64,000 nucleotides of DNA from Holophagales bacterium (GCA_016719485.1 JADJZB010000004.1:456126-520125); one strand, 5' to 3'. Numbered from the stretch's first letter, positions 25,133 through 33,682 are shown. The notes: generated by a model not told the origin, from the sequence alone. A program made the numbers and translations.

Positions 25133-26429
25133 ACGGCACCTGCGGGAGGTCGACCTCCTCGCCCTCGCCCTCTCCCCTCGGCCGGGCGCGGCGCGTAACG
25201 CCCACGCCGAGGGCTGCCCCGAGTGCCGGAGGCGCATCGAGGGCCTCGCTGCCGGGCGGGAGCACCTCTCGGACCTGGAAGCCATCTCCGAAGTTCGCGC
25301 CGCGGCGCCGCCGCTGCCCGTCCCGGCGGCCCTCGGGCGCCTCCGCCGGACGCGGGAGGAGGCCGAGGCGCTCGTCGCCGCCGCCGACGTCGACGAGGAG
25401 CGGCTCGCGCTCGCCTTCGGGGAGGCGGCGGCCCGGGACGGCTTCCCCGAGGTCGCTCTCCAGGCCGTCCAGCTCGCCTCGCGGCTCGCGCTCCGGAGCC
25501 CGCGGAAGGCCGTCGCCTTCGCGGCCGGTCTCCGCGACGCGGTCTCCTCCTCGAAGTCGCGTGCCGACCTCCCTTCGCGTCTGGCTCTCGCCGCAGCGAA
25601 CGTCCTCGAGAGTCAGGGGCTCCTCTACGTCGGTCAGGCCGGCGAAGCCTCCCGGCGGGCGCTCGACGGGCTCGCCGGGCTCGAGCTGGCCGGGGCGCCG
25701 CTCCTCCTCCTCTCGCAGGCGCACTACTACGCCGGCTCGGCCCTCTGGGGCGAGTCCCGCTACGCGGAGGCCCTCCGACACTTGACCGAGGCTCGGGACG
25801 GCTTCGCAGAGGACGGCCAGGACGCCTGGGTCGGGCGCGCCGAGGCCGCAATCGGCCTCGTCCACTTCAGCGAGGCGCGCTTCCTCCCCGCGCTCCATTC
25901 CTTCGACGCCGCGCTCGAGCGCCTCGACCCGGCGGTCGACCCCGGCCCGGTCGCCTCCACCCAGCAGAACCGGGCCGGCATCCTGATGAACCTCGGCCGT
26001 CTCGCCGAGGCCCGCGCCGCTTTCGGCGCCGCACTCGAGCTGGCCCTCCGGGCGGGGCTGATGGCGAGCGCAGCGACGATCCGGGTGAATCTCCTCAACC
26101 TGGGACTCGACGAGGGTGCGTACGAGGACGTCCGCGCCCGGGGCGAGAAGCTCGTCGCGCACTGCGTCCGCGAAGGCCTCGCCGTCGACGCCTACTACGC
26201 CCGCCTCGCCCTCGCCGAGGCCCAGGCCGCGCTCGGCAACTACGGGCCCGTCCGGGACCTCGTGGAGTTTCTCCGGGGGGAGGCCCCTCCCGAGGTCCGG
26301 GACGACCCCGACGCCACGGCGCTCCTCGGCCGGCTCGACGCGGGGGACGAGGAGATGCAGGGTCGCTTCAGGCGCCTCCGGCACTACCTCGCCGGCCGGG
26401 ACCGGGCCGAGGCCGTCCGTCGGGCCTGA
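25119..26429 (+). CDS. Zinc-finger (anti-sigma-like) and TPR-repeat protein
   Basis: 436 residues, overlapping the sigma-like gene by 14 bases. The N-terminus has HAEGCPECRRRIEGL, the HxxxCxxC core of zinc-binding anti-sigma domains. Then come about 330 residues of Ala/Leu-rich helical pairs that look like tetratricopeptide repeats, for example QAHYYAGSALWGESRYAEALRHL and NRAGILMNLGRLAEARAAFGAAL. No membrane helix is seen, so it is a soluble cytoplasmic regulator rather than a membrane anti-sigma. A likely role is holding the sigma factor and releasing it on a protein-protein signal. A minus-strand small gene lies just after its stop. Confidence 0.7.
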   Translation: MPSAERHLREVDLLALALSPRPGAARNAHAEGCPECRRRIEGLAAGREHLSDLEAISEVRAAAPPLPVPAALGRLRRTREEAEALVAAADVDEERLALAFGEAAARDGFPEVALQAVQLASRLALRSPRKAVAFAAGLRDAVSSSKSRADLPSRLALAAANVLESQGLLYVGQAGEASRRALDGLAGLELAGAPLLLLSQAHYYAGSALWGESRYAEALRHLTEARDGFAEDGQDAWVGRAEAAIGLVHFSEARFLPALHSFDAALERLDPAVDPGPVASTQQNRAGILMNLGRLAEARAAFGAALELALRAGLMASAATIRVNLLNLGLDEGAYEDVRARGEKLVAHCVREGLAVDAYYARLALAEAQAALGNYGPVRDLVEFLRGEAPPEVRDDPDATALLGRLDAGDEEMQGRFRRLRHYLAGRDRAEAVRRA

Positions 26430-26444
26430 ACGTTCCCGCTCGCC

Positions 26445-26600
26445 TCAGCCGATCGGTGACTTGCGCACGCCTTCCACTCCTTCCTCGTTCGTCGGGTCGT
26501 CCGTCGTCTCCGTCGCCGTCACGGGGTCCGTCGTCGTCCCGCCGTCGGGGACAGGGTCGACTCCGGAGAGGAAGAGAAAGATCAGGATCAGTGCGGTCAT
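26445..26600 (-). CDS. Small secreted or membrane peptide, 51 residues
   Basis: A short minus-strand gene: ATG at 26600 with a strong AGGAGG element six bases upstream, and a TGA at 26445. It begins with a hydrophobic run (MTALILIFLFLSGVDPVPDG) and continues with a Thr/Asp/Glu-rich tail (TTTDPVTATETTDD). The composition and start signal are far better than chance for such a short frame. The hydrophobic start could be a signal or membrane segment. It is convergent with the zinc-finger/TPR gene and preceded by 217 bases of non-coding DNA with two hairpins and an AT-rich patch. I recognise no family. Confidence 0.55.
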   Translation of the reverse strand: MTALILIFLFLSGVDPVPDGGTTTDPVTATETTDDPTNEEGVEGVRKSPIG

Positions 26601-26817
26601 GGGCCCTCCTGGCCGGCTACGTTCGCCGGCCGTGTGTGGAATTCGAGATCCCTACCTCTCTATGAGAGGAGATTCCCACTCCGACTGAACCGTGGTCGAA
26701 AATAAATTTCGCGCCCCGGTCAAGTGCGCCCCCCCTCGACCCCTCATATGTAGGTAGGGGGAGACCGGGGGCGGGGTTCGTCCGCCCATCGGCCTCCCCC
26801 GGGGAAAGGGGACTGTC
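26601..26817. promoter_or_regulatory. Intergenic region with two hairpins and an AT-rich patch
   Basis: These 217 bases separate the divergent small peptide gene and BRCT-like gene. A 7-base perfect inverted repeat with a 7-base loop lies at 26611-26631, directly before the small gene's ribosome site. A 6-base inverted repeat with a 3-base loop lies at 26655-26669 (CCTCTC / GAGAGG). An AT-rich patch near 26698-26711, unusual in this DNA, may mark a promoter. On the minus strand a TTGACC lies near its upstream edge, but I see no convincing -10 partner. Confidence 0.35.
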
Positions 26818-27156
26818 ATGGGCAGCACGAGCGGATCGGCGCAGCGGAGGGACACCCTCCCCCGGGACCTCATCGAAGGCCGCTCCTTCGTCGTGGCGAG
26901 CAACCCATCCCGGGACGAGCAGCGCACCCTCGAACGGGCGATCGAGGAGCGAGGGGGGACCGTCCACCCCTTCCTCACCTCCGTCACCGACGTTCTCGTC
27001 TTTGGTCCGATCGCCGGCAACGACTGCGAGGCTCTCTGGGCCCGCGAGCAGATCCGCCGCGGCCAGGTCTACCGCGAGAGATGGGGACACCTCGAGCTCG
27101 TGACGGAAGAGGAGCTGCGGGCGGCCCTGGGACAGGACCCGGCGAGTCCCGCGTGA
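26818..27156 (+). CDS. Single BRCT-like domain protein
   Basis: 112 residues, ATG at 26818 preceded by a purine-rich AAAGGGG. From residue 17 the pattern fits a BRCT domain of the NAD-ligase kind: LIEGRSFVVASNPSRDEQRT (strand 1 and loop), LERAIEERGGTVH (helix 1 then GG), SVTDVLVFG (T-DxLV), ALWAREQIRRGQVY (helix) and HLELVTEEELRAAL (last strand and helix). BRCT domains bind phosphopeptides or DNA ends. A free-standing one is uncommon in bacteria. The adjacent convergent gene encodes a Ser/Thr kinase, so a phospho-dependent partnership can be imagined but is not shown. Confidence 0.6.
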   Translation: MGSTSGSAQRRDTLPRDLIEGRSFVVASNPSRDEQRTLERAIEERGGTVHPFLTSVTDVLVFGPIAGNDCEALWAREQIRRGQVYRERWGHLELVTEEELRAALGQDPASPA

Positions 27157-27196
27157 AAGACCCGGGCCCGGCCGGTTCCGGCCGCCTCGACGTCCC

Positions 27197-29818
27197 CTAC
27201 CGCCGGTCGTCCCGCAGCACCTCGAACCTCACGTCGCCGTCCCCCGGAATCCGCCCGCCCGTGCTCCGGTCGAGCGCGCGGCGCAGGGCGACGACGGAAA
27301 CCCAGCGGTCTTCCGGGTCGACGGCCATCGCCTTCGCCAGCGAGCGGGCATAGGTGGCGGGGACGCCGGAGGCGACCGTCCCGACGATCGAGAGGACCTC
27401 CTCGACGAGCGACCGCAGCGGCAGGTCCGGCCGGTCGAACTTCAGCCTCACGCCCGTCAGGAGCTCGAAGCCCGTCGCGGCGATCGCCCACTGGTCGGAG
27501 CCGGGAGTCGCCTCGGCCCCCGCGATGATCTCGGGCGCGATGTAGCCGGGCGTCCCCATGAGAATGCTCACCGAGGAGATCGCCCCGCCGCTCTCGGGCC
27601 TGGCGTCGGCCTTCGTCTCGCGCGCCAGGCCGAAGTCGAGGAGCTTCAGGCGGGTCGCACCCCCGGGACCGCGCGTGAGGAAGAGGTTGTCGGGCTTCAG
27701 GTCGCGGTGGACGAGGCCGGCCGCGTGCGCGGCGGCGAGGACGTCGAGCGTGCGGTCGAGGACCCAGGCCGTCTCCAGGAACGGCACTGGCTTCTGCAGC
27801 GTCAGCTCGGTCCGGAGGGAGCCGCCGGAAAGGAGCTCCATGACGAGGAACGCGCCCCCGGGCCGCAGCTCGCCGTAGTCGTAGACCGCGACCGCGTTCG
27901 GGTGGCCGAGGCGCGCCGTCAGTCGGGCCTCGCGACGAAAGCGAGCGAGCGAGGTCCGGTCGGAGAGCTGCTCGGCCCGGATCACCTTCACGGCACAATC
28001 GCGGTTGCCCCGGATGTCGCGGGCCGCGTAGACCGTCCCCATTCCCCCTTCACCGAGCCGCCGGTCGAGCCGGTAGCGCCCCGCGAGGAGCCGCGGGACG
28101 GCCTGCGTCATCCTCACCGCGTGCCCGTCGGCCGGGCAGACGACGTCGTCCTCCCCCGCAACCCGTCCGCAGAGCTCGCACTCGTAGAGCGCCCCGCCGC
28201 CCCCGTCCTGCAGGTGCCCGAGGACCTTCTCCCTCACGCGGCGGTCCTCGTCCACCTGCCGCGTCAGCGCGGCCCTCTCGAGGGCGAGCGCGACGTGCCC
28301 GGCGACCGTGCCGAGGATCTTTCGTTCCTCCGGAACGTACCCCTCGCCGGTCCGCTTGGCCCCGAGGGCGATGAGCCCGAGCGGCTCGCCGTCGCCCGAG
28401 AAGAGGGGCATGGCGGCCGCGAAGCCGGCGGCCCGCAGCGTGTTCGCGAGCTCTCCTTCGGCGTAGGGCGGGTCGCCGCCGTCGGCCGTGAGCGGATGGA
28501 ACGTGTTCCGCGATTCGGCCGGGTCAGACATCGGGAGGACCGCCGTCCGGTCCAGCTCGGGGACGTCGGCGAGCGCCCCGGTCGTCACCGGGCGAACCGG
28601 CACACCCTGTGTCTCGAGCGCGAAGACCCAGAAGGCCTGCCGGTCCGGCCGGTGGGCGGCCGCGATGCGGTGGAGGACGTCCGCCGCCAGGTCTTCGCCC
28701 GCGTCTCGCAGGTCTCCCACGACTTCGGTCACGAGCTGCGCCGGGTCGTACGCTCCCTGCCGGAACTTCCGGTCGAGTACGACCTGCGCCCGCTTGCGCA
28801 GCGGATCGAAGACGAGAAAGAGGACGACGGCGACCAGGGCCGTCGTGAGCGTCCCCTGCAGGGCGGGCGAGACGAGCGCCACGATTGCCGTCAGAGCCGG
28901 CACGCCCGCGAGGAGGAGGACGACGAGCGCGACGGAGGCGATCGCGTACGAGGCGCTCCTCCTGATGAGGCGGTCCACCTCGAAGAGGTGGAAACGCGTC
29001 GCGGCGACGATCAGAGCCAGGGGAAAGAGGACCGAGACCGAAGAGAGCGCCCACACCGGGAGGAGCGGTGCAGCGCCGGCAACGGCCGGGATGTCGCGCA
29101 GGAAGATGTAGAGGCCGATGTAGATGATGACCGCGACGAGCACGACCCGGGCACGCCGCCTCACGTCTTCCCGGCGCGCCACCCAGGCCAGGGAGAGGAA
29201 GTAAACGAAGATGAACAGGTTGACCGCGAGGGCGAAGACGGCGATCCCCGTCTTCCAGGCGCCTCCCGGCGGGGCGCCCCCTCCCTCCATCCACCACCTT
29301 CGGAGGTAGAGCCCGAGCGGCACGACGGACAGGACGGTGACGACGAGGTAGGCCCGTCCCGGGCTCGCGAGCCGCGTCACCGGGAAGAACCCGCCGATCG
29401 TCACGAGGATCCAGCCGAGGGCCACGAAGTAGACGGTGGCCGACCCGGCAAAGGCGACCTGATCCTCGAGGGACGTCCCGAACGTGACCGCGCCGATGAT
29501 CCGCCCGGCATTCAGGACGCCCAGCAGCGTGAGGAACGGGAAGAGGGCGCGGTTGGCCGGATCGAACGGGCGCTTGAGGATGACGATGACAGCGCCGAGG
29601 TAGTGGGCGCCGAAAACGAGGAACGCGAGGACGAGGCGCGGCGGCGTCACCCGGCCCCGCTCCAGTCCGAGGTGGCCGAGCCAGACCGTCCACGCGAGCG
29701 AGAACACCAGCGCCGCGGCGAAGGCCGCTGCGACGACGCGCTTCTCGCGGGGCTCGAGGTTCCTCACGGGCGCCGTGATTATCCGCTCGGTCGCTCCGGG
29801 AGCACGGATCGAGACCAT
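27197..29818 (-). CDS. Membrane Ser/Thr protein kinase with GAF-like and zinc-ribbon domains
   Basis: 873 residues from the ATG at 29818, which has GAAGGGG upstream; an in-frame ATG at 29878 would overlap the divergent gene. About eight membrane helices (residues 25-335) come first, then a GAF-like region (about 360-530). A short Cys cluster follows (CELCGRVAGEDDVVCPADGH, like a zinc ribbon), then a C-terminal PknB-type kinase. The kinase has GEGGMGTVYAA, the Lys of CAVKVI, HRDLKPDN, DFGLA and GTPGYIAPE, so it should be active. Unlike PknB, the kinase is at the C-terminus and the sensors are at the N-terminus. It is divergent from the gamma-glutamyltransferase gene (38 bases between starts). 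Confidence 0.88.
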   Translation of the reverse strand: MVSIRAPGATERIITAPVRNLEPREKRVVAAAFAAALVFSLAWTVWLGHLGLERGRVTPPRLVLAFLVFGAHYLGAVIVILKRPFDPANRALFPFLTLLGVLNAGRIIGAVTFGTSLEDQVAFAGSATVYFVALGWILVTIGGFFPVTRLASPGRAYLVVTVLSVVPLGLYLRRWWMEGGGAPPGGAWKTGIAVFALAVNLFIFVYFLSLAWVARREDVRRRARVVLVAVIIYIGLYIFLRDIPAVAGAAPLLPVWALSSVSVLFPLALIVAATRFHLFEVDRLIRRSASYAIASVALVVLLLAGVPALTAIVALVSPALQGTLTTALVAVVLFLVFDPLRKRAQVVLDRKFRQGAYDPAQLVTEVVGDLRDAGEDLAADVLHRIAAAHRPDRQAFWVFALETQGVPVRPVTTGALADVPELDRTAVLPMSDPAESRNTFHPLTADGGDPPYAEGELANTLRAAGFAAAMPLFSGDGEPLGLIALGAKRTGEGYVPEERKILGTVAGHVALALERAALTRQVDEDRRVREKVLGHLQDGGGGALYECELCGRVAGEDDVVCPADGHAVRMTQAVPRLLAGRYRLDRRLGEGGMGTVYAARDIRGNRDCAVKVIRAEQLSDRTSLARFRREARLTARLGHPNAVAVYDYGELRPGGAFLVMELLSGGSLRTELTLQKPVPFLETAWVLDRTLDVLAAAHAAGLVHRDLKPDNLFLTRGPGGATRLKLLDFGLARETKADARPESGGAISSVSILMGTPGYIAPEIIAGAEATPGSDQWAIAATGFELLTGVRLKFDRPDLPLRSLVEEVLSIVGTVASGVPATYARSLAKAMAVDPEDRWVSVVALRRALDRSTGGRIPGDGDVRFEVLRDDRR

Positions 29819-29856
29819 CTGGGCCCCTTCGAACCCGACCCGGGTACGATCCCGCC

Positions 29857-31554
29857 ATGAGAGCGTCTCTCGTCGCACTCCTCGCCCTTGCCGTCACGCT
29901 TCCCCTCTTCGCCGAATGGCCGCCCAAGGGGCGGGGCGAGGCGACCCGCTCCCCCGTCTGGGCCGAGCACGGCATGGTGGCGAGCGCCCAGCCGCTCTGC
30001 ACGCAGGCGGGCGTCGAGACGCTCCGAAAGGGCGGAAGCGCCGTCGATGCCGCGATCGCGACGAACGCCTGCCTCGGCCTGATGGAACCGACGGCGAACG
30101 GCCTCGGTGGAGATCTCTTCGCGATCCTCTGGGACCCGGCACGAAAGAATGTCGTCGGCCTGAACGCGTCGGGTCGCGCACCTCTCGCGCTCACGGCCGA
30201 CAAGGTCCCGCCGCTTCCCGACGGCACCATCCCGCTCTACAGCCCGTACGCCTGGACCGTCCCGGGCGCCGGCGACGGCTGGCTCGAGCTCCACGCCCGG
30301 TACGGGAAGCTCCCGCTGACGGAAGTCCTCGCCCCGGCGATCCGCTACGCGGAAGAAGGCTTTCCCGTCTCCCCCGTCATCGCCACCGACTGGGCTCGCG
30401 GCCCCGCCCGCTTCGGAAGCAAGCCCGGCTTCGCGGAGGTCTTCATGCCCGGGGGGCGAACGCCCCGGGAAGGCGAACGCTTCCGCAACCCGGCTCTCGC
30501 CAGGACGCTTCGCCTTCTCGCCTCGAAGAAGAGGGCGGGCTGGGAGGGCGAGTTCGCCGACGCCATCGTCGCGTTCTCCAGGGCGAACGGCGGCTTCTTC
30601 GCGAAGGAGGACTTCGTCGGCCACCGCTCGACCTGGGACGCCCCCATGTCGACGAACTACCGCGGCTACGACCTCTGGGAGCTCCCGCCGAACACCCAGG
30701 GGCTCGCGGCGCTCCAGATGCTGAACCTCCTCGAGGGGTACGACCTCGCGAAGATGGGGCGTGGCAGCGCCGACTTCTGGCACCTCATGGTCGAAGCGAA
30801 GAAGGTCGCCTATGCCGATCGCGCCCGCTACTACGCCGACCCCGCCTTCGCGAAGCTCCCGCTCGAGCGCCTCCTCTCGAAGGAGTACGCGAAGGAGCGG
30901 GCAAAGAAGATCGACCTGAAGCGCGCCTCCCGCGAGGACCCACCCGACGAGGAGGCCGTGCTGAACCGCAAAGAGACGACCTACCTCTGCGCGGCCGACG
31001 CCTCCGGTCTCATGGTCTCCCTCATCCAGAGCAACTACACCGGGTTCGGGTCGGGCTACGTCGTCCCGGCCCTGGGCATCGGGATCCACAACCGCGGCTC
31101 GCTCTTCTCGCTGAAGAAGGGGCACCCCAACTACCTCGAGCCGGGCAAGCGCCCGTTCCAGACGATCATCCCCGCGTTTCTCACGAAAGACGGCCAGCCG
31201 CTCATGGCCTTCGGACTCATGGGCGGCGACATGCAGCCCCAGGGGCACGTCCAGGTCGTCGTGAACCTCGTCGATTTCGGCATGAACCTCCAGGAAGCGG
31301 GAGACGCGATTCGCTTCCACCACACCGGGTCGAGCGAACCGACAGGGACGGTCATGAAGGACGGAGGAGAGCTCTACCTCGAGGAGGGCCTGCCGGAGCC
31401 GGTCCTCCAGGAGCTGATGAGACGCGGTCATAGGATCGGAAGGGAGCCGGTCGGCGCCTACGGCGGCTACCAGGCGATTGCCCGCGACCCGTCGACGGGG
31501 TTCTTCCTCGGTGCGACGGAGAAACGAAAGGACGGGGCTGCCGCAGGTTTCTGA
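29857..31554 (+). CDS. Gamma-glutamyltransferase family protein
   Basis: 565 residues with a signal peptide ending near PLFAEWPP, so secreted to the periplasm. Ntn-hydrolase of the GGT family: self-cleaves before a Thr that becomes the catalytic nucleophile. That Thr is probably Thr374 (NRKETTYLCAAD; E. coli has TTHYSVVD). Other landmarks are GGSAVDAAIATN, GLGGDLFA, the oxyanion-like region QSNYTGFGSG, and GGDMQPQGHVQV near the end. The small-subunit sequences resemble the YwrD/cephalosporin-acylase-like branch more than E. coli Ggt. Possible roles are breakdown of glutathione or other gamma-glutamyl compounds. Confidence 0.9.
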   Translation: MRASLVALLALAVTLPLFAEWPPKGRGEATRSPVWAEHGMVASAQPLCTQAGVETLRKGGSAVDAAIATNACLGLMEPTANGLGGDLFAILWDPARKNVVGLNASGRAPLALTADKVPPLPDGTIPLYSPYAWTVPGAGDGWLELHARYGKLPLTEVLAPAIRYAEEGFPVSPVIATDWARGPARFGSKPGFAEVFMPGGRTPREGERFRNPALARTLRLLASKKRAGWEGEFADAIVAFSRANGGFFAKEDFVGHRSTWDAPMSTNYRGYDLWELPPNTQGLAALQMLNLLEGYDLAKMGRGSADFWHLMVEAKKVAYADRARYYADPAFAKLPLERLLSKEYAKERAKKIDLKRASREDPPDEEAVLNRKETTYLCAADASGLMVSLIQSNYTGFGSGYVVPALGIGIHNRGSLFSLKKGHPNYLEPGKRPFQTIIPAFLTKDGQPLMAFGLMGGDMQPQGHVQVVVNLVDFGMNLQEAGDAIRFHHTGSSEPTGTVMKDGGELYLEEGLPEPVLQELMRRGHRIGREPVGAYGGYQAIARDPSTGFFLGATEKRKDGAAAGF

Positions 31555-31615
31555 TTGGTCGGGAACGCATTCGGGGAGTCCCGGCCGGGCCGGTGAGCGG
31601 TGTAATCTGCCCGCC

Positions 31616-32845
31616 ATGAGCGTCCAGACCGCAGAGAAGGCCACCCCCCGCGTCTCGGAGCGGGGCCGGCGCGTCCCCGCCTCCCCCATCCGCAAGCTCG
31701 CCTCCTTCGCCGACGCGGCGAAGAAGCGCGGCGTGAAGGTCTACCACCTGAACATCGGCCAGCCCGACCTCGAGACCCCCGCGCCGATGCGGGACCGGCT
31801 CGCGCAGATCCACGACAAGACCTACGCCTACACCCCCTCGAACGGCACCCCCGAGTGTCTCGACTTCCTCGTCGGCTACTACCGCGGCCGCGGCGTCGAG
31901 CTGACGAAGAGCCAGGTCATCACGACGACGGGCGGGAGCGAGGCGGTCCTCTTCGCCTTCATGGCCTGCTGCGAGACGGGCGACGAGGTCCTCCTCGTCG
32001 AGCCCTTCTACACGAACTATCGCGCCTTCGCGGCGATGGGGGGCGTCGAGCTGAAGCCGATCGTGACCCGCGCCGAGGACGGATTCCACCTTCCCGCGCG
32101 CGGGGAGTGGGAGAAGGCGCTCACGCCGCGGACGAAGGCCGTCATCCTCTGCAACCCCAACAACCCGACCGGGACCGTCTACTCGAAGGAGGAGCTCGTC
32201 CGGGTCGCCGAGTTCTGCCGCGACCACGGCCTCTTCCTCATCGCCGACGAGGTCTACCGCGAGTTCGTCTACGACGGGCGAGAGATCACGAGCGCGCTCT
32301 CGCTTCCGGGCTTCGAGGACGTCGTCGTCGTCGTCGACAGCCTCTCCAAGCGCTACAGCGCCTGCGGCATCCGGCTCGGCTGCCTCGTCACCCGCAACCC
32401 CGAGGTCTACCAGTCGTGCCTCCACATGGCGCAGGGGCGCCTCTCTCCGCCGGGGCTCGCGCAGGCGATCGCTCCCGGCGCCGCCCTCCTCGGCCCCGAG
32501 TACGTCGAGGGCGTCGTCAGGGAGTACGGCCATCGGCGCGACATCCTCTTCACCGAGCTGACGAAGATCCCCGGCATCTTCTTCCGCAAGCCCGAGGGCG
32601 CCTTCTACTTCGTCGCGCGCATCCCGGTGAAGGACAGCGAGGACTTCGCCCAGTGGCTCCTCACCGACTTCCAGCTCGACGGCGCCACGGTCATGGTCGC
32701 CCCGGCGGACGGCTTCTACGCGACGCCGGGCCTCGGCAAGGACGAGGTGCGGATCGCCTACGTCCTGAAGGCCGAGGACCTCACCGCGTCCTGCCGGATC
32801 CTCGAGGCGGCGATTCCGGCGTACCGGGCCGCGCGAGGGCTCTGA
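31616..32845 (+). CDS. PLP-dependent aminotransferase class I/II
   Basis: 409 residues from the ATG at 31616. Fold-type I aminotransferase: NIGQPDLETP at the start, TTGGSEAVLFAF around the phosphate site, CNPNNPTGTVYS, ADEVYREFVYDG, and the PLP Lys245 in DSLSKRYSACGIRLG. The late Arg for the alpha-carboxylate is in DEVRIAYV. The sequence type is the aspartate/aromatic/alanine subgroup of AspC-like enzymes. Substrate specificity cannot be fixed. It is a single gene 61 bases after the GGT gene, followed by two strong hairpins. Confidence 0.88.
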   Translation: MSVQTAEKATPRVSERGRRVPASPIRKLASFADAAKKRGVKVYHLNIGQPDLETPAPMRDRLAQIHDKTYAYTPSNGTPECLDFLVGYYRGRGVELTKSQVITTTGGSEAVLFAFMACCETGDEVLLVEPFYTNYRAFAAMGGVELKPIVTRAEDGFHLPARGEWEKALTPRTKAVILCNPNNPTGTVYSKEELVRVAEFCRDHGLFLIADEVYREFVYDGREITSALSLPGFEDVVVVVDSLSKRYSACGIRLGCLVTRNPEVYQSCLHMAQGRLSPPGLAQAIAPGAALLGPEYVEGVVREYGHRRDILFTELTKIPGIFFRKPEGAFYFVARIPVKDSEDFAQWLLTDFQLDGATVMVAPADGFYATPGLGKDEVRIAYVLKAEDLTASCRILEAAIPAYRAARGL

Positions 32846-32864
32846 CCCGGGAGAATGAGGACTC

Positions 32865-32898
32865 GCAAGGGCCGGTTTGAACAGAATCCGGCCCTTGC
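32865..32898 (+). terminator. Hairpin after the aminotransferase gene
   Basis: A perfect 11-base-pair inverted repeat (GCAAGGGCCGG at 32865-32875, its complement at 32888-32898) with a 12-base loop begins 20 bases after the aminotransferase stop codon. The downstream sequence has only ATTT, so it is either a weak intrinsic terminator or a 3'-end processing hairpin. Confidence 0.7.
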
Positions 32899-32939
32899 AT
32901 TTCCGGGAAACGGGCGCCACATTCTCGCCAAGGGACAGG

Positions 32940-33073
32940 CAACCCAAGGGAGTTCCCTCCACTTACAGACCTCACTACCCCTGGTCGGCGAGGAACCACT
33001 CTCCGCCGCCCCCCTCCTCGCAGGCCAGGGACGCCGGGAGCGAAGCTCAGGTGCTCGCTCCCGGCAGCTTTTT
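32940..33073 (+). ncRNA. Candidate structured small RNA ending in an intrinsic terminator
   Basis: This space lies between the aminotransferase hairpin and the next gene and holds no protein frame I trust. It folds convincingly: CCCTGG (32979-32984) pairs with CCAGGG (33025-33030). Inside it, separated by a symmetrical 3x3 internal loop, GCGAGGA (32988-32994) pairs with TCCTCGC (33015-33021) around a 20-base loop. The strong terminator hairpin with a T5 tract follows at once. A terminator before it and a terminator at its end suggest an independent transcript of about 130-150 bases. No promoter is clear; the 5' end is a guess. It matches no RNA I recognise; 4.5S RNA, tmRNA and RNase P are excluded by eye. 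Confidence 0.4.
33033..33073 (+). terminator. Strong intrinsic terminator
   Basis: A perfect 11-base-pair stem (GCCGGGAGCGA at 33033-33043, TCGCTCCCGGC at 33055-33065) with an 11-base loop is followed within three bases by TTTTT at 33069-33073. This is the best intrinsic terminator in the window. It acts on the plus strand and ends 47 bases before the next start codon, so that next gene needs its own promoter in that gap or read-through. Confidence 0.85.
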
Positions 33074-33120
33074 CAGGGCGCCCCTGAAGCGGGACCGCAG
33101 GCCGAGGTAACGTCCGTCGC

Positions 33121-33681
33121 GTGAAGGACTCCGTCGCGTTCGCCCTGTGCCTCGGCCTCGCAGCGCTTTCCACGGCGTGCGGAGATGTGGCGACCGGGCC
33201 GCCTCCTCCCGGCCCGGCGCCCGCCCTCCCGGCGGCGGCGCCGAATCCCGCTCCTCTGCCGCCTGTCCGCCCGCCCGAGACCCTCGAGCGTCTCGGGGCC
33301 ACCGGGCGCGCGCCCGTCGAGGTGAGGGCCGTCGCGGTACAGGGCCATCCGCCGCTTCCCACGTACCGGGCGACGATCCGCAACGTCGCCGATCTTCCGG
33401 TTCGCCGTGTCATCGCGACGGTCGTCTACCTCGACGTCACCGGCAAGGCCCTCGTGGGCGAGAACCAGGACGTCGCGTTCGGGAGCCCGCTCGAGGCGAT
33501 CGACCCGGGGACGGCCCTCGAAACGATGTTCCTCTCGCGCGTCGACATGGCCCCCGAGGTCCGGCTCGTCGTCAGGGTCGTCACGTTCCTCGAGAAGGGC
33601 ACGGGGACCGACCCGGTGCCGCGCGAGTGGAAGAACCCTCGCTACGAGTCGGAGCTGGCAAAGGCCGAAGGCCGGCGCTGA
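33121..33681 (+). CDS. Putative lipoprotein of unknown function
   Basis: 186 residues from a GTG at 33121; the upstream ribosome site is poor. The N-terminus is a signal sequence with a single Cys at residue 20 (LAALSTACGDV). The lipobox is imperfect, with Ser instead of Leu at -3. A Pro/Ala-rich linker follows (residues 25-55), then a small beta-sandwich-like domain. The domain shows alternating strands such as ATIRNVADLPVRRVIATVVYLD and an acidic loop, resembling FxLYD-type extracellular domains. It probably faces the periplasm. No function is assigned. It is convergent with the DoxX-like gene one base away. Confidence 0.6.
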   Translation: MKDSVAFALCLGLAALSTACGDVATGPPPPGPAPALPAAAPNPAPLPPVRPPETLERLGATGRAPVEVRAVAVQGHPPLPTYRATIRNVADLPVRRVIATVVYLDVTGKALVGENQDVAFGSPLEAIDPGTALETMFLSRVDMAPEVRLVVRVVTFLEKGTGTDPVPREWKNPRYESELAKAEGRR

Positions 33682-33682
33682 T

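Noticed and set aside
26617..27090. Minus-strand frame opposite the BRCT-like gene
   Set aside because: It covers the hairpin-rich gap and is the antisense of a plus-strand gene with a good ribosome site; no domain pattern.
32940..33073. 4.5S/SRP RNA, tmRNA or RNase P RNA
   Set aside because: No SRP loop motif, no tRNA-like ends with CCA, and too short for RNase P. Only an unassigned structured RNA remains possible.
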